From Chloroflexota bacterium (GTDB taxonomy: Bacteria; Chloroflexota; Anaerolineae; Promineifilales; Promineifilaceae), in assembly GCA_014584575.1 (NCBI GenBank), contig JACTMP010000002.1, positions 154,377 through 218,376 of the forward strand: DNA of 64,000 bases, written 5' to 3'. This document shows, piece by piece, positions 41,042-49,885 of this stretch. The translations under genes were made by a program, and so were the position numbers. The notes under the pieces were generated by a model, which was given only the letters and a program-made list of their open reading frames with translations, was not told where the DNA came from and made no database searches. Numbering within the stretch: position 1 is the first letter of the stretch; the number at the start of each line of letters is the position of its first letter.

Positions 41042-41470
41042 TCAGACAACATGAAGTGGCTGGATACGAGCTACATCATGTTGAATGGCCTGGGCGGCCT
41101 CCCACAAATCCACCGCCCGCTGGGCATTAAGCCAGAACTCCGGTGAATTGCCAAACAGCCGCGCCAGCCGCAGGGCCATCTCCGGGCTAACGCTCCGTCG
41201 TTCCCGCAATAGTCCATTGATTGCTTGGCGCGACACACCCACAGCGTGTGCCAAAGTGGTAGCTGTCAGGCCATAGTCTGGTAAATAATCTTCGCGCAGC
41301 ATCTCGCCCGGATGTGTCGGGCGGTGCAACATCTCACCACTGTTGGGAATACTCATATTTACATACTCAAGTTTACGGGCGGCTCGTTTAGCCACATCGG
41401 GTGGGAATCGCCTGGTTTTACCTGTGATATATAGCTCCTGAGTACGCCGATCCGCAAACGACTTGATCAT
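41042..41470 (-). pseudogene. higA: HigB-HigA deletion fusion: toxin stump joined in frame to antitoxin
   Basis: From ATG 41470 the frame reads MIKSFADRRTQELYITGKTR, then RFPPDVAKRAARKLEYVN: the first about 38 residues of a HigB toxin. It then passes straight into an intact HigA antitoxin (MLHRPTHPGEMLREDYLPDY, TATTLAHAVGVSRQAINGLL, SVSPEMALRLARLFGNSPEF). HigB is normally about 92 residues and its catalytic C-terminal half is missing. ATG 41356 (MSIPNSGEM) could give HigA alone, 104 residues. The antitoxin half looks functional; the toxin half cannot be. Confidence 0.75.
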
Positions 41471-41627
41471 GATTGAACTGTACTTTGTCACGCAATGCTT
41501 GTCAATTACAACCACATGATAGGCCAATATCTGCCGGTCACGGCCGTCACCACGCTCCCCCCTTTCTTCGCCTACATCGCGGATGAATGTCACTTGCCCG
41601 CCCCCGGTAACAATCTACAATAGGCGC

Positions 41628-42347
41628 ATGATCCAAATTTCCGGGCTGGTCAAAAATTATGGCGTCACCCCCGTTTTGCGCGGGGTGCAGTTACACGTGG
41701 CCCCCGGCGAATTTGTGACCCTGGTTGGCCCCAATGGGGCGGGCAAATCCACGCTCATGCGCATCGTCGCCACCCTGCTGAAAGCAACGGCTGGCGAGGT
41801 GAAGATTGGCGGTTGGGCACTGCCGCAGCATGGCGACCGGGTGCGCCGCTACATTGGCCTGGTTTCACATCAGACATTGTTGTATGGCGACCTGACGGCC
41901 GTCGAAAATCTCCATTTTTACGCCCGTTTATACGGCCTGCCAGACGCCGAAGCGCGTATTGGCCTGGCCCTGAAGCAGGTGGGGCTGGCGGCGCGGCAGC
42001 GTGACCCGGTGCGCACCTTTTCGCGGGGCATGATGCAGCGACTAACCATTGCTAGAGCCACGCTGCATGAACCGGAGGTGCTGCTGCTGGACGAACCATA
42101 CACCGGTTTAGACCAGGATGCGGCCCAGTTATTGGATGAGTTATTGCGGCGGGAAAAGGCCAACGGCCGTACCATCCTCCTCATCACCCACGATCTCGTA
42201 CACGGTCTGGATTTGTGCGACCGCATCGCCATCCTCAACCGGGGCAAAATAGTGGCCTCCCTTAACAGTCAGGAAGTGACATCCTCCGACTTTTTAGAAC
42301 TGTATGCTGCACACACAGGGCGGAAGGAGGTGGCAGGTGGCAGGTAG
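41628..42347 (+). CDS. ccmA: Heme exporter ATP-binding protein CcmA
   Basis: 239 residues from ATG 41628. An ABC ATPase with Walker A GPNGAGKST, signature FSRGMMQRLTIARA and Walker B VLLLDEPYTGLD. It lies first in a plus-strand run ccmA-ccmB-ccmC-(ccmD)-ccdA-resA, so it should power release of the heme chaperone during cytochrome c maturation on the membrane. It is separated from ccmB by an iterated TCAGGTG repeat. Confidence 0.9.
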   Translation: MIQISGLVKNYGVTPVLRGVQLHVAPGEFVTLVGPNGAGKSTLMRIVATLLKATAGEVKIGGWALPQHGDRVRRYIGLVSHQTLLYGDLTAVENLHFYARLYGLPDAEARIGLALKQVGLAARQRDPVRTFSRGMMQRLTIARATLHEPEVLLLDEPYTGLDQDAAQLLDELLRREKANGRTILLITHDLVHGLDLCDRIAILNRGKIVASLNSQEVTSSDFLELYAAHTGRKEVAGGR

Positions 42348-42400
42348 CAGGTGCGGAGTGTCAAGTGTCAGGTGTCAAGTTTCAGGTGTCAAAGCTGGCC
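42335..42400. repeat. Iterated TCAGGTG/GGCAGGT units
   Basis: Units GGTGGCAGGTGGCAGGTAGC and GTGTCAAGTGTCAGGTGTCA overlap the last codons of ccmA (encoding EVAGGR) and fill the gap to ccmB. The same unit occurs at 62778-62808 and, inverted, at 62965-63003. Confidence 0.65.
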
Positions 42401-42430
42401 CTGAGCTTGCCGAAGGGTGGCAGGTGGTAA

Positions 42431-43156
42431 ATGGCTGAGCAAAGTCAGGAGATGACGGCCGTGCGCCCCCAGGTGGCCCCCTCTTCGTTCTGGACAGGCG
42501 TCTGGGCCATCGTCTGGAAAGATTTGCGCATTGAGCAGCACACCCGCCAGACCCTCAGCGTCATGCTCATGTTCTCGCTCGTCGTCGTCGTCATGTTCAA
42601 TTTTGCCCTGAGCACCGACCTGGACGCCGCCCGCGAAGTCTCCACCGGCCTGTTGTGGGCCACCATCATCCTGGCAGGCACGCTGGGGCTGAACCGCTCC
42701 CTCTCCATTGAACGGGAGAACCAGACCATTGACGCCCTGCTGATCGCCCCCATTGACCGGCGCGGTATCTATCTGGCAAAGGTGATCAGCGTCACCATTT
42801 TTACGCTGTTGCTGGAAGTGGCGCTGGTGTTTATCTTTACCATCTTCTTTAACCGGCCGTTCTGGCAACCGGCCGCCTTGCTGGTCTTGTTTCTGGGGAC
42901 TATTGGTTATGTGGCGGCCGGGGTGTTGGTCACCTCCATGACCATGCAGACGCGCTCGCGGGAAGTGCTGCTGCCCATTTTGTTATTGCCCATTGTGCTG
43001 CCGCTGATCCTGCCGGCGGCCATCGCTACGGCCGAAATTGTTTCCTTGCAGCCACAGATGGACACGGTGACCAGCAGTATCTCATTGATTGCTGCTTACG
43101 ATCTGGCCATCCTGGCTGTTGGTTTTTTTGCGTATCCGTTATTGGTAGAGTCGTGA
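42431..43156 (+). CDS. ccmB: Heme exporter membrane protein CcmB
   Basis: 241 residues with six transmembrane helices (about 44-65, 72-92, 122-145, 148-170, 175-200 and 215-238). Conserved segments are WAIVWKDLRIEQHTRQTLSV, LWATIILAGTLGLNRSLSIE and DALLIAPIDRRGIYLAK. It forms the permease partner of CcmA. Length and order fit the family. Confidence 0.9.
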   Translation: MAEQSQEMTAVRPQVAPSSFWTGVWAIVWKDLRIEQHTRQTLSVMLMFSLVVVVMFNFALSTDLDAAREVSTGLLWATIILAGTLGLNRSLSIERENQTIDALLIAPIDRRGIYLAKVISVTIFTLLLEVALVFIFTIFFNRPFWQPAALLVLFLGTIGYVAAGVLVTSMTMQTRSREVLLPILLLPIVLPLILPAAIATAEIVSLQPQMDTVTSSISLIAAYDLAILAVGFFAYPLLVES

Positions 43157-43162
43157 GGTTGC

Positions 43163-43196
43163 AGACCCTAAGGGTTTCAGAAAACCCTTAGGGTCT
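43163..43196. other. Perfect 15-bp palindrome between ccmB and ccmC
   Basis: AGACCCTAAGGGTTT (43163-43177), loop CAGA, AAACCCTTAGGGTCT (43182-43196). It is the same family as 52632-52665 and is related to 30601-30633. It lacks a U tract, so it may modulate or process the ccm message rather than end it. Confidence 0.65.
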
Positions 43197-43219
43197 GGGA
43201 AAAGAAAGGAGTGAGGCTT

Positions 43220-43966
43220 ATGAATATCACGCGCTTGAACCGGACTGTGACCATTTTGAATGTGCTGGCCTTTTTGTCGCTGCTGGTAAGCATCGGGTTT
43301 GTCTTTTTGTATGCGCCGGTAGAACGTTCGATGGGCAATGTGCAGCGCATCTTTTATTTTCATGTGGGCACAGCCTGGGTAGGCTCTATCGCCTTTTTTG
43401 TGGCATTGGTAGCCGGGGCTTTGTATTTGTGGCGGCCGCAGCGCCGTTGGGACACCATCGCCCTGTCGTCGGTGGAGGTGGGGCTGGTCTTTCTGACGGT
43501 GACGACGGCCGCGGGGTCAGTGTGGGGCAAACCGGCCTGGAATACCTGGTGGGAATGGAGTCCACGCCTGACGTTGATTACCATTGCCTGGCTGGTCTAT
43601 GCTGCCTACTTCATGCTGCGCGGGGCGATAGAGGATGAGGAGAAGAGGGGGCGGTTTGCGGCCGTGTACGTCATTGTCTCTTTTGTCTCCATTATTCTGG
43701 CCTATGCCAGCATCCGCATCTGGCGCGACATTCACCCGGTGGTGTTTGGTGGCACGTTGGAATCAGCACAGGGAGCGTCCGAGGGGTTGCAAGATATTGC
43801 GCCAGGGCTGGCTTCGATGCGCATGGGCATCACGCTAACGGTGAACGTGGTCTCCTTTTCGCTCATTTATCTGGCCTGGTTGATGAACCGCATCCGGCTG
43901 CAAATGTTGAAGGATCAGGTGACGACGTTGAAAATGCGGGTGGCGGCCCGTTTACAAGGAGGTTGA
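43220..43966 (+). CDS. ccmC: Heme exporter/heme-binding protein CcmC
   Basis: 248 residues from ATG 43220, preceded by AAAGGAG. Six transmembrane helices and the tryptophan-rich heme loop WGKPAWNTWWEWSPRLT (about 114-130), with flanking His in YFHVGTAW and DIHPVVFGG. It presents heme for cytochrome c assembly. Its stop overlaps the small next gene by one base. Confidence 0.92.
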   Translation: MNITRLNRTVTILNVLAFLSLLVSIGFVFLYAPVERSMGNVQRIFYFHVGTAWVGSIAFFVALVAGALYLWRPQRRWDTIALSSVEVGLVFLTVTTAAGSVWGKPAWNTWWEWSPRLTLITIAWLVYAAYFMLRGAIEDEEKRGRFAAVYVIVSFVSIILAYASIRIWRDIHPVVFGGTLESAQGASEGLQDIAPGLASMRMGITLTVNVVSFSLIYLAWLMNRIRLQMLKDQVTTLKMRVAARLQGG

Positions 43967-44169
43967 TGATGGCGGCTGTATGGATGTTTGTCTTGCCCTG
44001 GTTGCAAATTGGCAACCCCAACCGGTTTAATGATTATTTGCTGTTGGGGTATGCGGTGATGGGATTGATTTCTCTGGGTTATATTGTGACACTGGCGGTG
44101 CGCCAGCGCAATTTGCAGAAAGATTTGCAGTTGATGGTGCAGTTGTTGGAAGAGGAGAGTGGAGAGTAG
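43966..44169 (+). CDS. CcmD-like small membrane protein
   Basis: About 67 residues with one transmembrane segment (about 24-44), then a charged helix (RQRNLQKDLQLMVQLLEEES). AAGGAGG lies a few bases before ATG 43966/43969. CcmD proteins are small single-span partners of CcmC and have weak sequence conservation, so the name rests on size, topology and position. Confidence 0.6.
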   Translation: MMAAVWMFVLPWLQIGNPNRFNDYLLLGYAVMGLISLGYIVTLAVRQRNLQKDLQLMVQLLEEESGE

Positions 44170-44328
44170 AGATTGGGTAAATCGAAGCGGAGTTCGCATC
44201 CTCAGATGCGAACCGTGTGCATCTGAGGATGCACACTCCTCTTATTTCGAGCTGAATCTCAATTTGTAAGACGACGGGCAGGTGACGTGTCTAACGGGTA
44301 GGTTTTTGTTTGACGGAGAGCAATCAGT

Positions 44329-45447
44329 ATGCAGAAGACGACAACTTTACCGGGGCGGTGGCAGGCGCTGTCGAATGGGCAGAAATTGGTGATTGGGGTG
44401 CTCACGGCCGTGAGCATTCTGCTCATCTTTGGCGCGTTTAACCAGAGCAACGACCCCAACCGTCTGCAATTTGGGCTGCAAACGCAGCCGTATTTCGTGT
44501 TGGCAGTGTTGGCCTTTGGCGGCGGGTTGCTCAGTTTTCTGTCACCCTGCACCCTGCCGGTGTTGACCGCTTATTTTGCTTTTGCCTTTCAGAGCGGCCG
44601 TTCCCAGATCGCCGCCAACACTCTGGCCTTCATCCTGGGGCTGACCACTACATTTACCCTCTTTGGTGCGGCGGGTTTTGTATTAGGGCGGGCGTTGGGG
44701 CAAAATCAGGCCATCTTGATGATCGTCGGTGGCTCGGTGATTATGGTCATGGGTGTGTTGAGTTTGCTCGGTAAAGGGTTTACAGGCGTGGATACCAGCG
44801 GCGGCGGTGGCGCGGAGCCACGCAGCGCCACGTTGGGCGGTTCATACATCTTTGGGCTGACCTTTGCCGTTGGTTGGACGGCCTGTATTGGCCCGATTTT
44901 GGGGGCGGTGACGACGCTGGCGTATTACACCGATACGGTGTGGCGGGGTATGTCGCTCTTGTTTATTTACACGTTGGGGCTGGGGCTGCCGCTGCTCATT
45001 GTCTCTACCTTTTTTGGCCGTCTCAGCCGCCAGAGCACCTTTTGGAAGGTGTTGCGCGGTAAGGGGTGGGAGTGGGATACGCACACGTTTATTATCGCCC
45101 TGATCTGGGCGCTGGCGATCTGGCGCATTCTGGTGGCAGTGGTGGAGTACCTGTTCCGCGCCTATCCGATGTTTGCCGGGCAGGAGATGACGCTGGTTTA
45201 TGAAGTGGGGCTGCTGCTGCTGGCAGTGGCGGGCGCGGCCTTATGGACGTTTACCAGCACGGGCAGCCAGCGCACGACGGTGCATCTGCACAGCACCCAA
45301 CTGATCAGCGGCGCGCTCTTTATTTTGATCGCGGCCATGATGCTCAACGGTTCGCTGACGCTTATCAACGGGTTACTGGTCAATAATCCTTTGGCGGAAC
45401 GGATTGTGGAGTTTGAAGAAGTGATTGTGAACTTCTTTAGCCAATAG
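44329..45447 (+). CDS. ccdA: CcdA-like thiol-disulfide transport membrane protein
   Basis: 372 residues. The two Cys-containing helices of the DsbD/CcdA family are present: LLSFLSPCTLPVLTAYFAFA (about 65-84) and VGWTACIGPILGAVTTLA (about 182-199). About eight transmembrane segments, longer than a minimal CcdA because of an N-terminal helix and two C-terminal helices. It passes reducing power across the membrane for cytochrome c thiols, fitting its place between ccm genes and the thioredoxin-like gene. Confidence 0.88.
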   Translation: MQKTTTLPGRWQALSNGQKLVIGVLTAVSILLIFGAFNQSNDPNRLQFGLQTQPYFVLAVLAFGGGLLSFLSPCTLPVLTAYFAFAFQSGRSQIAANTLAFILGLTTTFTLFGAAGFVLGRALGQNQAILMIVGGSVIMVMGVLSLLGKGFTGVDTSGGGGAEPRSATLGGSYIFGLTFAVGWTACIGPILGAVTTLAYYTDTVWRGMSLLFIYTLGLGLPLLIVSTFFGRLSRQSTFWKVLRGKGWEWDTHTFIIALIWALAIWRILVAVVEYLFRAYPMFAGQEMTLVYEVGLLLLAVAGAALWTFTSTGSQRTTVHLHSTQLISGALFILIAAMMLNGSLTLINGLLVNNPLAERIVEFEEVIVNFFSQ

Positions 45448-45520
45448 TTATACTGGCAACGGTCATAATCTGACATTTTTGTCACCTTGTCAGATGTCAC
45501 CTTGTCACCTTGTCAGGTAT

Positions 45521-46174
45521 ATGTCGCTCCCCCCCGATCAAACGCAAACCCCGGCCAACGGCCGTACCCATCGCCCCTTCTTCCTCATTGCCGGTTTTTT
45601 CCTGCTGGGGCTGGCGCTGGCCTTGTTTATTTTTGGCAGTGGATGGGGGCGGGACACGGCCGTGCCCAACTCCGCTTCTATCCTGGAACAAGTGCCCGGT
45701 AACACCAATTCCGGCCTGGTGCAGTTGCCTGGCGACCGCCTGACCAGTGGTGACCCGGCGTATGACTTTTCGCTGGTGGATTTGGACGGGAATGTGGTGA
45801 GATTGGCGGAATTTCACGGCCGTCCCATCATCCTCAACTTTTGGGCCACCTGGTGCCAGCCCTGCCTACTGGAAATGCCCGAATTGCAGGCTGCGTATAG
45901 TCAGTATCAGGAGGAAGGTCTGGTGATTTTGGCGCTCAACCAGGAAGAGTCCCCTCAACTGGTGCGCAAATTTTTCTATGACGACATGGGCCTCACCTTT
46001 ACCCCCTTGCTGGACAGCGAAGGCATGGTGGCGAACCTGTATGGGGTGAACCGTCTCTTACCTTCCAGCTTTTTCATCAATGCCGACGGGGAAATTACAG
46101 CTATCCATCGCGGCATGTTAGCCGCCCCCCAAATTGAAGCATACCTGTCCGAGACAATAGATAGTGCGCAGTAA
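45521..46174 (+). CDS. TlpA/ResA/CcmG-like membrane-tethered thioredoxin
   Basis: 217 residues from ATG 45521; the frame upstream is an iterated TTGTCACC repeat. A single N-terminal transmembrane anchor (about 20-42) is followed by a TlpA-like thioredoxin domain with WATWCQPC (CxxC) and the cis-Pro segment RLLPSSFFINADGEI. It reduces apocytochrome c or its chaperone outside the membrane using electrons from CcdA. It is the last gene of the cytochrome c maturation run. Confidence 0.88.
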   Translation: MSLPPDQTQTPANGRTHRPFFLIAGFFLLGLALALFIFGSGWGRDTAVPNSASILEQVPGNTNSGLVQLPGDRLTSGDPAYDFSLVDLDGNVVRLAEFHGRPIILNFWATWCQPCLLEMPELQAAYSQYQEEGLVILALNQEESPQLVRKFFYDDMGLTFTPLLDSEGMVANLYGVNRLLPSSFFINADGEITAIHRGMLAAPQIEAYLSETIDSAQ

Positions 46175-46295
46175 TTGGGGATGGGGAAACCAGTCCATTC
46201 TGGGATAAATCCTGTTCATATAAAGTTGGGTATACCCCGTATAACCAGTTGCAACCGTCCTGAGCAACAACTTTTCAGAATAAGGAGTTTTTTCC

Positions 46296-47822
46296 ATGCC
46301 AGAGCTGCGCATTGCCATCATCGGGGCCGGGATTTCCGGCATCGCCACCGCCCGTATTTTGCAGAAAAATGGGTTTGAGGCGGTCATTTTTGAGAAATCG
46401 GCGAAGCTGGGTGGAGTGTGGTCTACCGCTTATCCGGGCATCCACCTGCAAAACATTTACCCCCAATATCATTTGTCCGATTTCCCCTGGCCGTTCCAAC
46501 CGGATTTTCACCCCACAGGGGAACAAATCCTGCGTTATCTGCATGAAGCAGTACAACACTTTCAACTGGATGTGCGCCTGCAACATCAGGTGTTGAGGCT
46601 TGAGGAACGGCCGAATGGCTGGCTGGTGCATTATCAAAATGAGGCCGGTGAACACGCGGAACCGTTTGATTTTGTGATTGCGGCGACCGGGCAATATACC
46701 GACGGCCGTAACACCCCCCATTTTCCCGGACAAGAGCAATTTAACGGCCGTATCCTTAACGAACGTGATGTGGCTTCCCTGGAACTGTTCGCCGGTAAAC
46801 GGGTGGCGGTGGTGGGGTTTGGCAAGAGCGCGTTGGATATGGCCGTCCTTGCCGCCGCACAGAGGGCGCAGGTACACCACATCTTTCGCACCCCCGCCTG
46901 GCAAATCCCGGAACGGATTTTGGGTGTGCATTTTACGCACGCTCTGTTCCCCCGTTTTAACAGTGTGATGATGACGAGTTGGGCACAGCCAACGGCCGTT
47001 GAACGCTTCCTGCATCATCGTATGCGCTTTGTTGTCTCTGGTTTTTGGGAGATGATTACGGCCGTCGTCCGCTTCCAGCTTAAACGGCATGGCAAAGGTA
47101 AAGATCAGGCCGCCAAAGACCGCCTAAATGTCCTCGTCCCTACGCACAAATTATTGCTCGACCTGCGTTCCTCCGGCGCGTTAGGGCCAGAAGATTACTA
47201 TCCGCTGGTGGTGGAGGGTCGGATTTTGCCCTACCATTCCGAAGTCGCCGGTTTTTCGGCCGACGCCATCCTGCTTAAAAACGGCCAGCAGATTCCCTGC
47301 GATCTGGCTGTCATGTCGTTGGGTTTTCTCACCCCTACCTTTCCCTTCCTGCCCGAAAAATACCGCTGCTTGATGGAGGCCGAAAACGATGGTGTGCAGC
47401 TTTATCGTCACCTCTTGCATCCGCGCATCCCTCATTTTGCCGTTTCTGGTTTCAATCATGGGTTTATGCACGTGCCCACAGTGGAGGTGGGCACACAATG
47501 GCTCTGTGCTTATCTGCGACAGGAAATTGAACTGCCTCCGCCAGAAGAGATGGAGCGCAGCATTGAAGTCATCCGCGACTGGAAGCGGGAGAATATCCGC
47601 TTTGAATATGCCCGTTCCTGCGCCGTCAGCACCCGCTATCAGCAGTACATAGACATCCTGCTCAAAGAGATGGGCGTATCCCCCTATCGCAAAATGCCCA
47701 ATATTTTCGCGGAGGTTTTTGACCGGTACGAAGCGGCCGATTATCAAGGTATTTACGAAGAGTACGAACGTAGCAAGGCCAGACGCACCGCCCCCCTCCG
47801 CGCCCTGCCCCTGGATACCTGA
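46296..47822 (+). CDS. Flavin-containing monooxygenase-like oxidoreductase
   Basis: 508 residues. N-terminal FAD-binding motif IAIIGAGISGIATARIL, then FEKSAKLGGVW, a second NAD(P)-binding motif VAVVGFGKSALDMAVLA (about 170-187) and the connecting IAATGQY. These mark class B flavoprotein monooxygenases or related FMO-like enzymes. AAGGAG lies 9 bases before ATG 46296. The substrate is unknown. The C-terminal 40 residues are rich in Tyr, Glu and Arg. Confidence 0.85.
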   Translation: MPELRIAIIGAGISGIATARILQKNGFEAVIFEKSAKLGGVWSTAYPGIHLQNIYPQYHLSDFPWPFQPDFHPTGEQILRYLHEAVQHFQLDVRLQHQVLRLEERPNGWLVHYQNEAGEHAEPFDFVIAATGQYTDGRNTPHFPGQEQFNGRILNERDVASLELFAGKRVAVVGFGKSALDMAVLAAAQRAQVHHIFRTPAWQIPERILGVHFTHALFPRFNSVMMTSWAQPTAVERFLHHRMRFVVSGFWEMITAVVRFQLKRHGKGKDQAAKDRLNVLVPTHKLLLDLRSSGALGPEDYYPLVVEGRILPYHSEVAGFSADAILLKNGQQIPCDLAVMSLGFLTPTFPFLPEKYRCLMEAENDGVQLYRHLLHPRIPHFAVSGFNHGFMHVPTVEVGTQWLCAYLRQEIELPPPEEMERSIEVIRDWKRENIRFEYARSCAVSTRYQQYIDILLKEMGVSPYRKMPNIFAEVFDRYEAADYQGIYEEYERSKARRTAPLRALPLDT

Positions 47823-47832
47823 GCAGGCAAAT

Positions 47833-47939
47833 TGTCATTCCGAGCGGAGTCTTCGGAGCGAGGAATCTTTCACCATTACTAATGCGGAAGATCAAAGATT
47901 GCGCAGATTTTTATCGGTGGAATCTGCGCAATCTTTGAT
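47833..47939. repeat. TGTCATTCC-type repeat and 19-bp perfect hairpin
   Basis: TGTCATTCCGAGCGGAGTCT, then TCGGAGCGAGGAATC (47833-47867), shared with 52421-52455. It is followed by ATCAAAGATTGCGCAGATT (47891-47909) and its exact inverse (47921-47939), then TATTTTTAGG. It probably acts as the terminator of the monooxygenase gene. Confidence 0.7.
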
Positions 47940-47957
47940 TATTTTTAGGGTGCTCTC

Positions 47958-49085
47958 TTGAAAAGATATAGCTTCCCTCTCTACCTCATTCTATTTCTAC
48001 TCGTGGCTTGTGCGGAGACGACGCCTGCGGCTACGCCGACCCGGATGCCACCCATGCTGACCAGCACGCCCCTGCCGACCGCACTGCCGACCAACACCCC
48101 ATCACCGACAGCAACAGCTACGGCCGTAGAAACAGCCGTTGTACCGGAGGAGCAGGCTACGGCCGTTTTACAGGCCGGGCAGTGGTCGGCGATGGTCTAC
48201 CATGAGGGGTTGGGGCAGATTGTCCTGGTCAACGGCGGGCCAGAGCGGGGCAAACCGGCCGCTGAGCCATTGGAATTATGGGGTTGGGATGGGGAGGCGT
48301 GGACGTTGCTGGACGACAGCGGTCCCGTCTGGCGCAATTGGGCAGGCGTGGCCTATGACGCCGGGCGTGATGTGCTGGTGGTGCATGGCGGGCTTCAGCA
48401 GGAGCGACGTTTTGATGAGACGTGGGAGTGGGATGGGCAGACGTGGAGTTTGCATGATGGTAGTGGGCCACACGGCCGTGAAGGAGCTGGCATGGTCTAC
48501 GATTCCGGGCGGGGCAAACTGGTCCTGTTTGGCGGGGCTATTGACGGGCCGGAAATTGTCGGCGACACCTGGGAATGGGATGGGCAAACGTGGACGCAGG
48601 TGGCAACGTCCGGGCCGCCCGCCCGTTTCCCGGCGGGTACAGGGTATGATCCCATCCGCCAGCAGGTGTTGGTATACGGCGGGCACGATGTCCGCACCAG
48701 TGAGGAGATTCCCTTTTTCGGCGATTTTTGGGCGTGGGACGGGGTGGCCTGGCAGGAACTCCCCTTGACAGAGCCATCTCCCGGCATCCGGGTGGCGACG
48801 AGTTTTGTATTTGACCCGGTGTCGGCACAACTGCTGATGTTTGGTGGTTCGGATTTGGACAGTTTCCGCACTGATTTGTGGGGCTGGGACGGAACGCAGT
48901 GGACGCTGCTTGTGGAGGATACCGGGATGCCGCCGCGCAGCGGCTTCAACATTGTGGCTTATGACGCGGCGCGAGAAGTGTTTGTGCTGTTCGGCGGGGT
49001 AGACCGTCCCGGTGGGGCGGTGGTGGACGAGACGTGGGAATGGGATAGGGAGGTGTGGGTGTGTGCGGCCGGCTGTGATAGTTGA
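47958..49085 (+). CDS. Kelch-repeat lipoprotein
   Basis: 375 residues starting with TTG. Signal peptide with lipobox LLVAC (Cys near residue 18), then a Thr/Pro/Ala stalk (about 20-70), then six Kelch-like blades (about 70-370) with repeats such as WDGQTWSLHDGSGPHGREGA and LFGGAIDGPEIVGDTWEWDG. A beta-propeller on the outer face of the membrane, binding an unknown ligand. Monocistronic. Confidence 0.85.
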   Translation: MKRYSFPLYLILFLLVACAETTPAATPTRMPPMLTSTPLPTALPTNTPSPTATATAVETAVVPEEQATAVLQAGQWSAMVYHEGLGQIVLVNGGPERGKPAAEPLELWGWDGEAWTLLDDSGPVWRNWAGVAYDAGRDVLVVHGGLQQERRFDETWEWDGQTWSLHDGSGPHGREGAGMVYDSGRGKLVLFGGAIDGPEIVGDTWEWDGQTWTQVATSGPPARFPAGTGYDPIRQQVLVYGGHDVRTSEEIPFFGDFWAWDGVAWQELPLTEPSPGIRVATSFVFDPVSAQLLMFGGSDLDSFRTDLWGWDGTQWTLLVEDTGMPPRSGFNIVAYDAAREVFVLFGGVDRPGGAVVDETWEWDREVWVCAAGCDS

Positions 49086-49561
49086 CTCTCTATCTTTTGC
49101 GAATGACGGCTTCGGCACTTTATACTTCCGTCTAACAGCAACAAAGATTACTTCAAGACCATAGGCGATTTCACCGGCTTGCAAGCAAGTGGCACACACA
49201 TTTGGACTTTTGGTTTTGAGTAGGCAAAGTTGTTGGGGTGTTCATGCTGATGGATTCTGTTCCCAGCAGTTGAAGTTGGTGTCAGGCTTGTTTTGTTTAG
49301 AAGCACGGCCGTACCTTCACCCCTTTCTCCCTTACCATAATGCCCTCGTGTGGGGCACGACCGTAAGCAACCCCCACACCAGGGCCAACACGAGAAGTAG
49401 CATGCAGATTTATGAGAAGCAGAGTTCGCACCTGTTTTGTGGTCATTGGAATGGGTCGCCTGTGGAAATTGGGGAGGGTCGGTTAACGGCCGTGCCTTCC
49501 AGCGAAGTGCGGCACAAACATCCTTGACACGGTTTGTATACTTTCATAATATACATCGGCA
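49086..49561. other. Intergenic region before brnT
   Basis: About 475 bases without a supported gene. It contains two ACGGCCGT sites and ends with the brnT promoter. A plus-strand frame of 112 codons here has no ribosome site and no recognisable protein. Confidence 0.5.
49524..49556 (+). promoter_or_regulatory. Consensus promoter with palindromic operator of brnTA
   Basis: TTGACA (49524-49529), 17 bases, TAATAT (49547-49552). The inverted repeat GTATA-CTTTCATAA-TATAC (49536-49554) overlaps the -10 box, as expected for BrnA autorepression. The start site would be near 49559, three bases before ATG 49562, so the message is nearly leaderless. Confidence 0.75.
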
Positions 49562-49885
49562 ATGAAGCACATCCTGGCAAGTTGTAAAGGTTTTCAATGG
49601 GATGACGGGAATCTGGACAAAAATTGGTATCTTCACCAGGTTACCAATGGAGAATGTGAAGAACTCTTTTTCAATTTACCTCTCATCCTTGCTTCCGATA
49701 CCGGACATTCCCAACTGGAACAGAGATATTATGCTCTGGGGCGAACAGATAGAGAGCGATGGTTGTTTATCGCTTTTACAATCCGCGATGATTTAATCCG
49801 CGTCATCTCCGCCCGTGATATGAACCAGAAAGAGATAAGAATATATGCCAATCGAATTAAAAGATTTACCGACTTTCCAGAATGA
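49562..49885 (+). CDS. brnT: BrnT family toxin
   Basis: 107 residues: FQWDDGNLDKNWYLHQVTNG, ECEELFFNLPLILASD, LEQRYYALGRTDRERWLFIA, RVISARDMNQKEIRIYANRI. These are the BrnT (DUF497) ribonuclease segments in order, with the family's closing ISARxMNxKE. It overlaps the antitoxin gene by 41 bases. It appears intact, unlike the related locus at 2299-2591. Confidence 0.9.
   Translation: MKHILASCKGFQWDDGNLDKNWYLHQVTNGECEELFFNLPLILASDTGHSQLEQRYYALGRTDRERWLFIAFTIRDDLIRVISARDMNQKEIRIYANRIKRFTDFPE

Noticed and set aside
49189..49527. 112-codon plus-strand frame before brnT
   Set aside because: No ribosome site, no recognisable protein, Cys/His-rich nonsense composition, and it ends inside the brnT promoter region.
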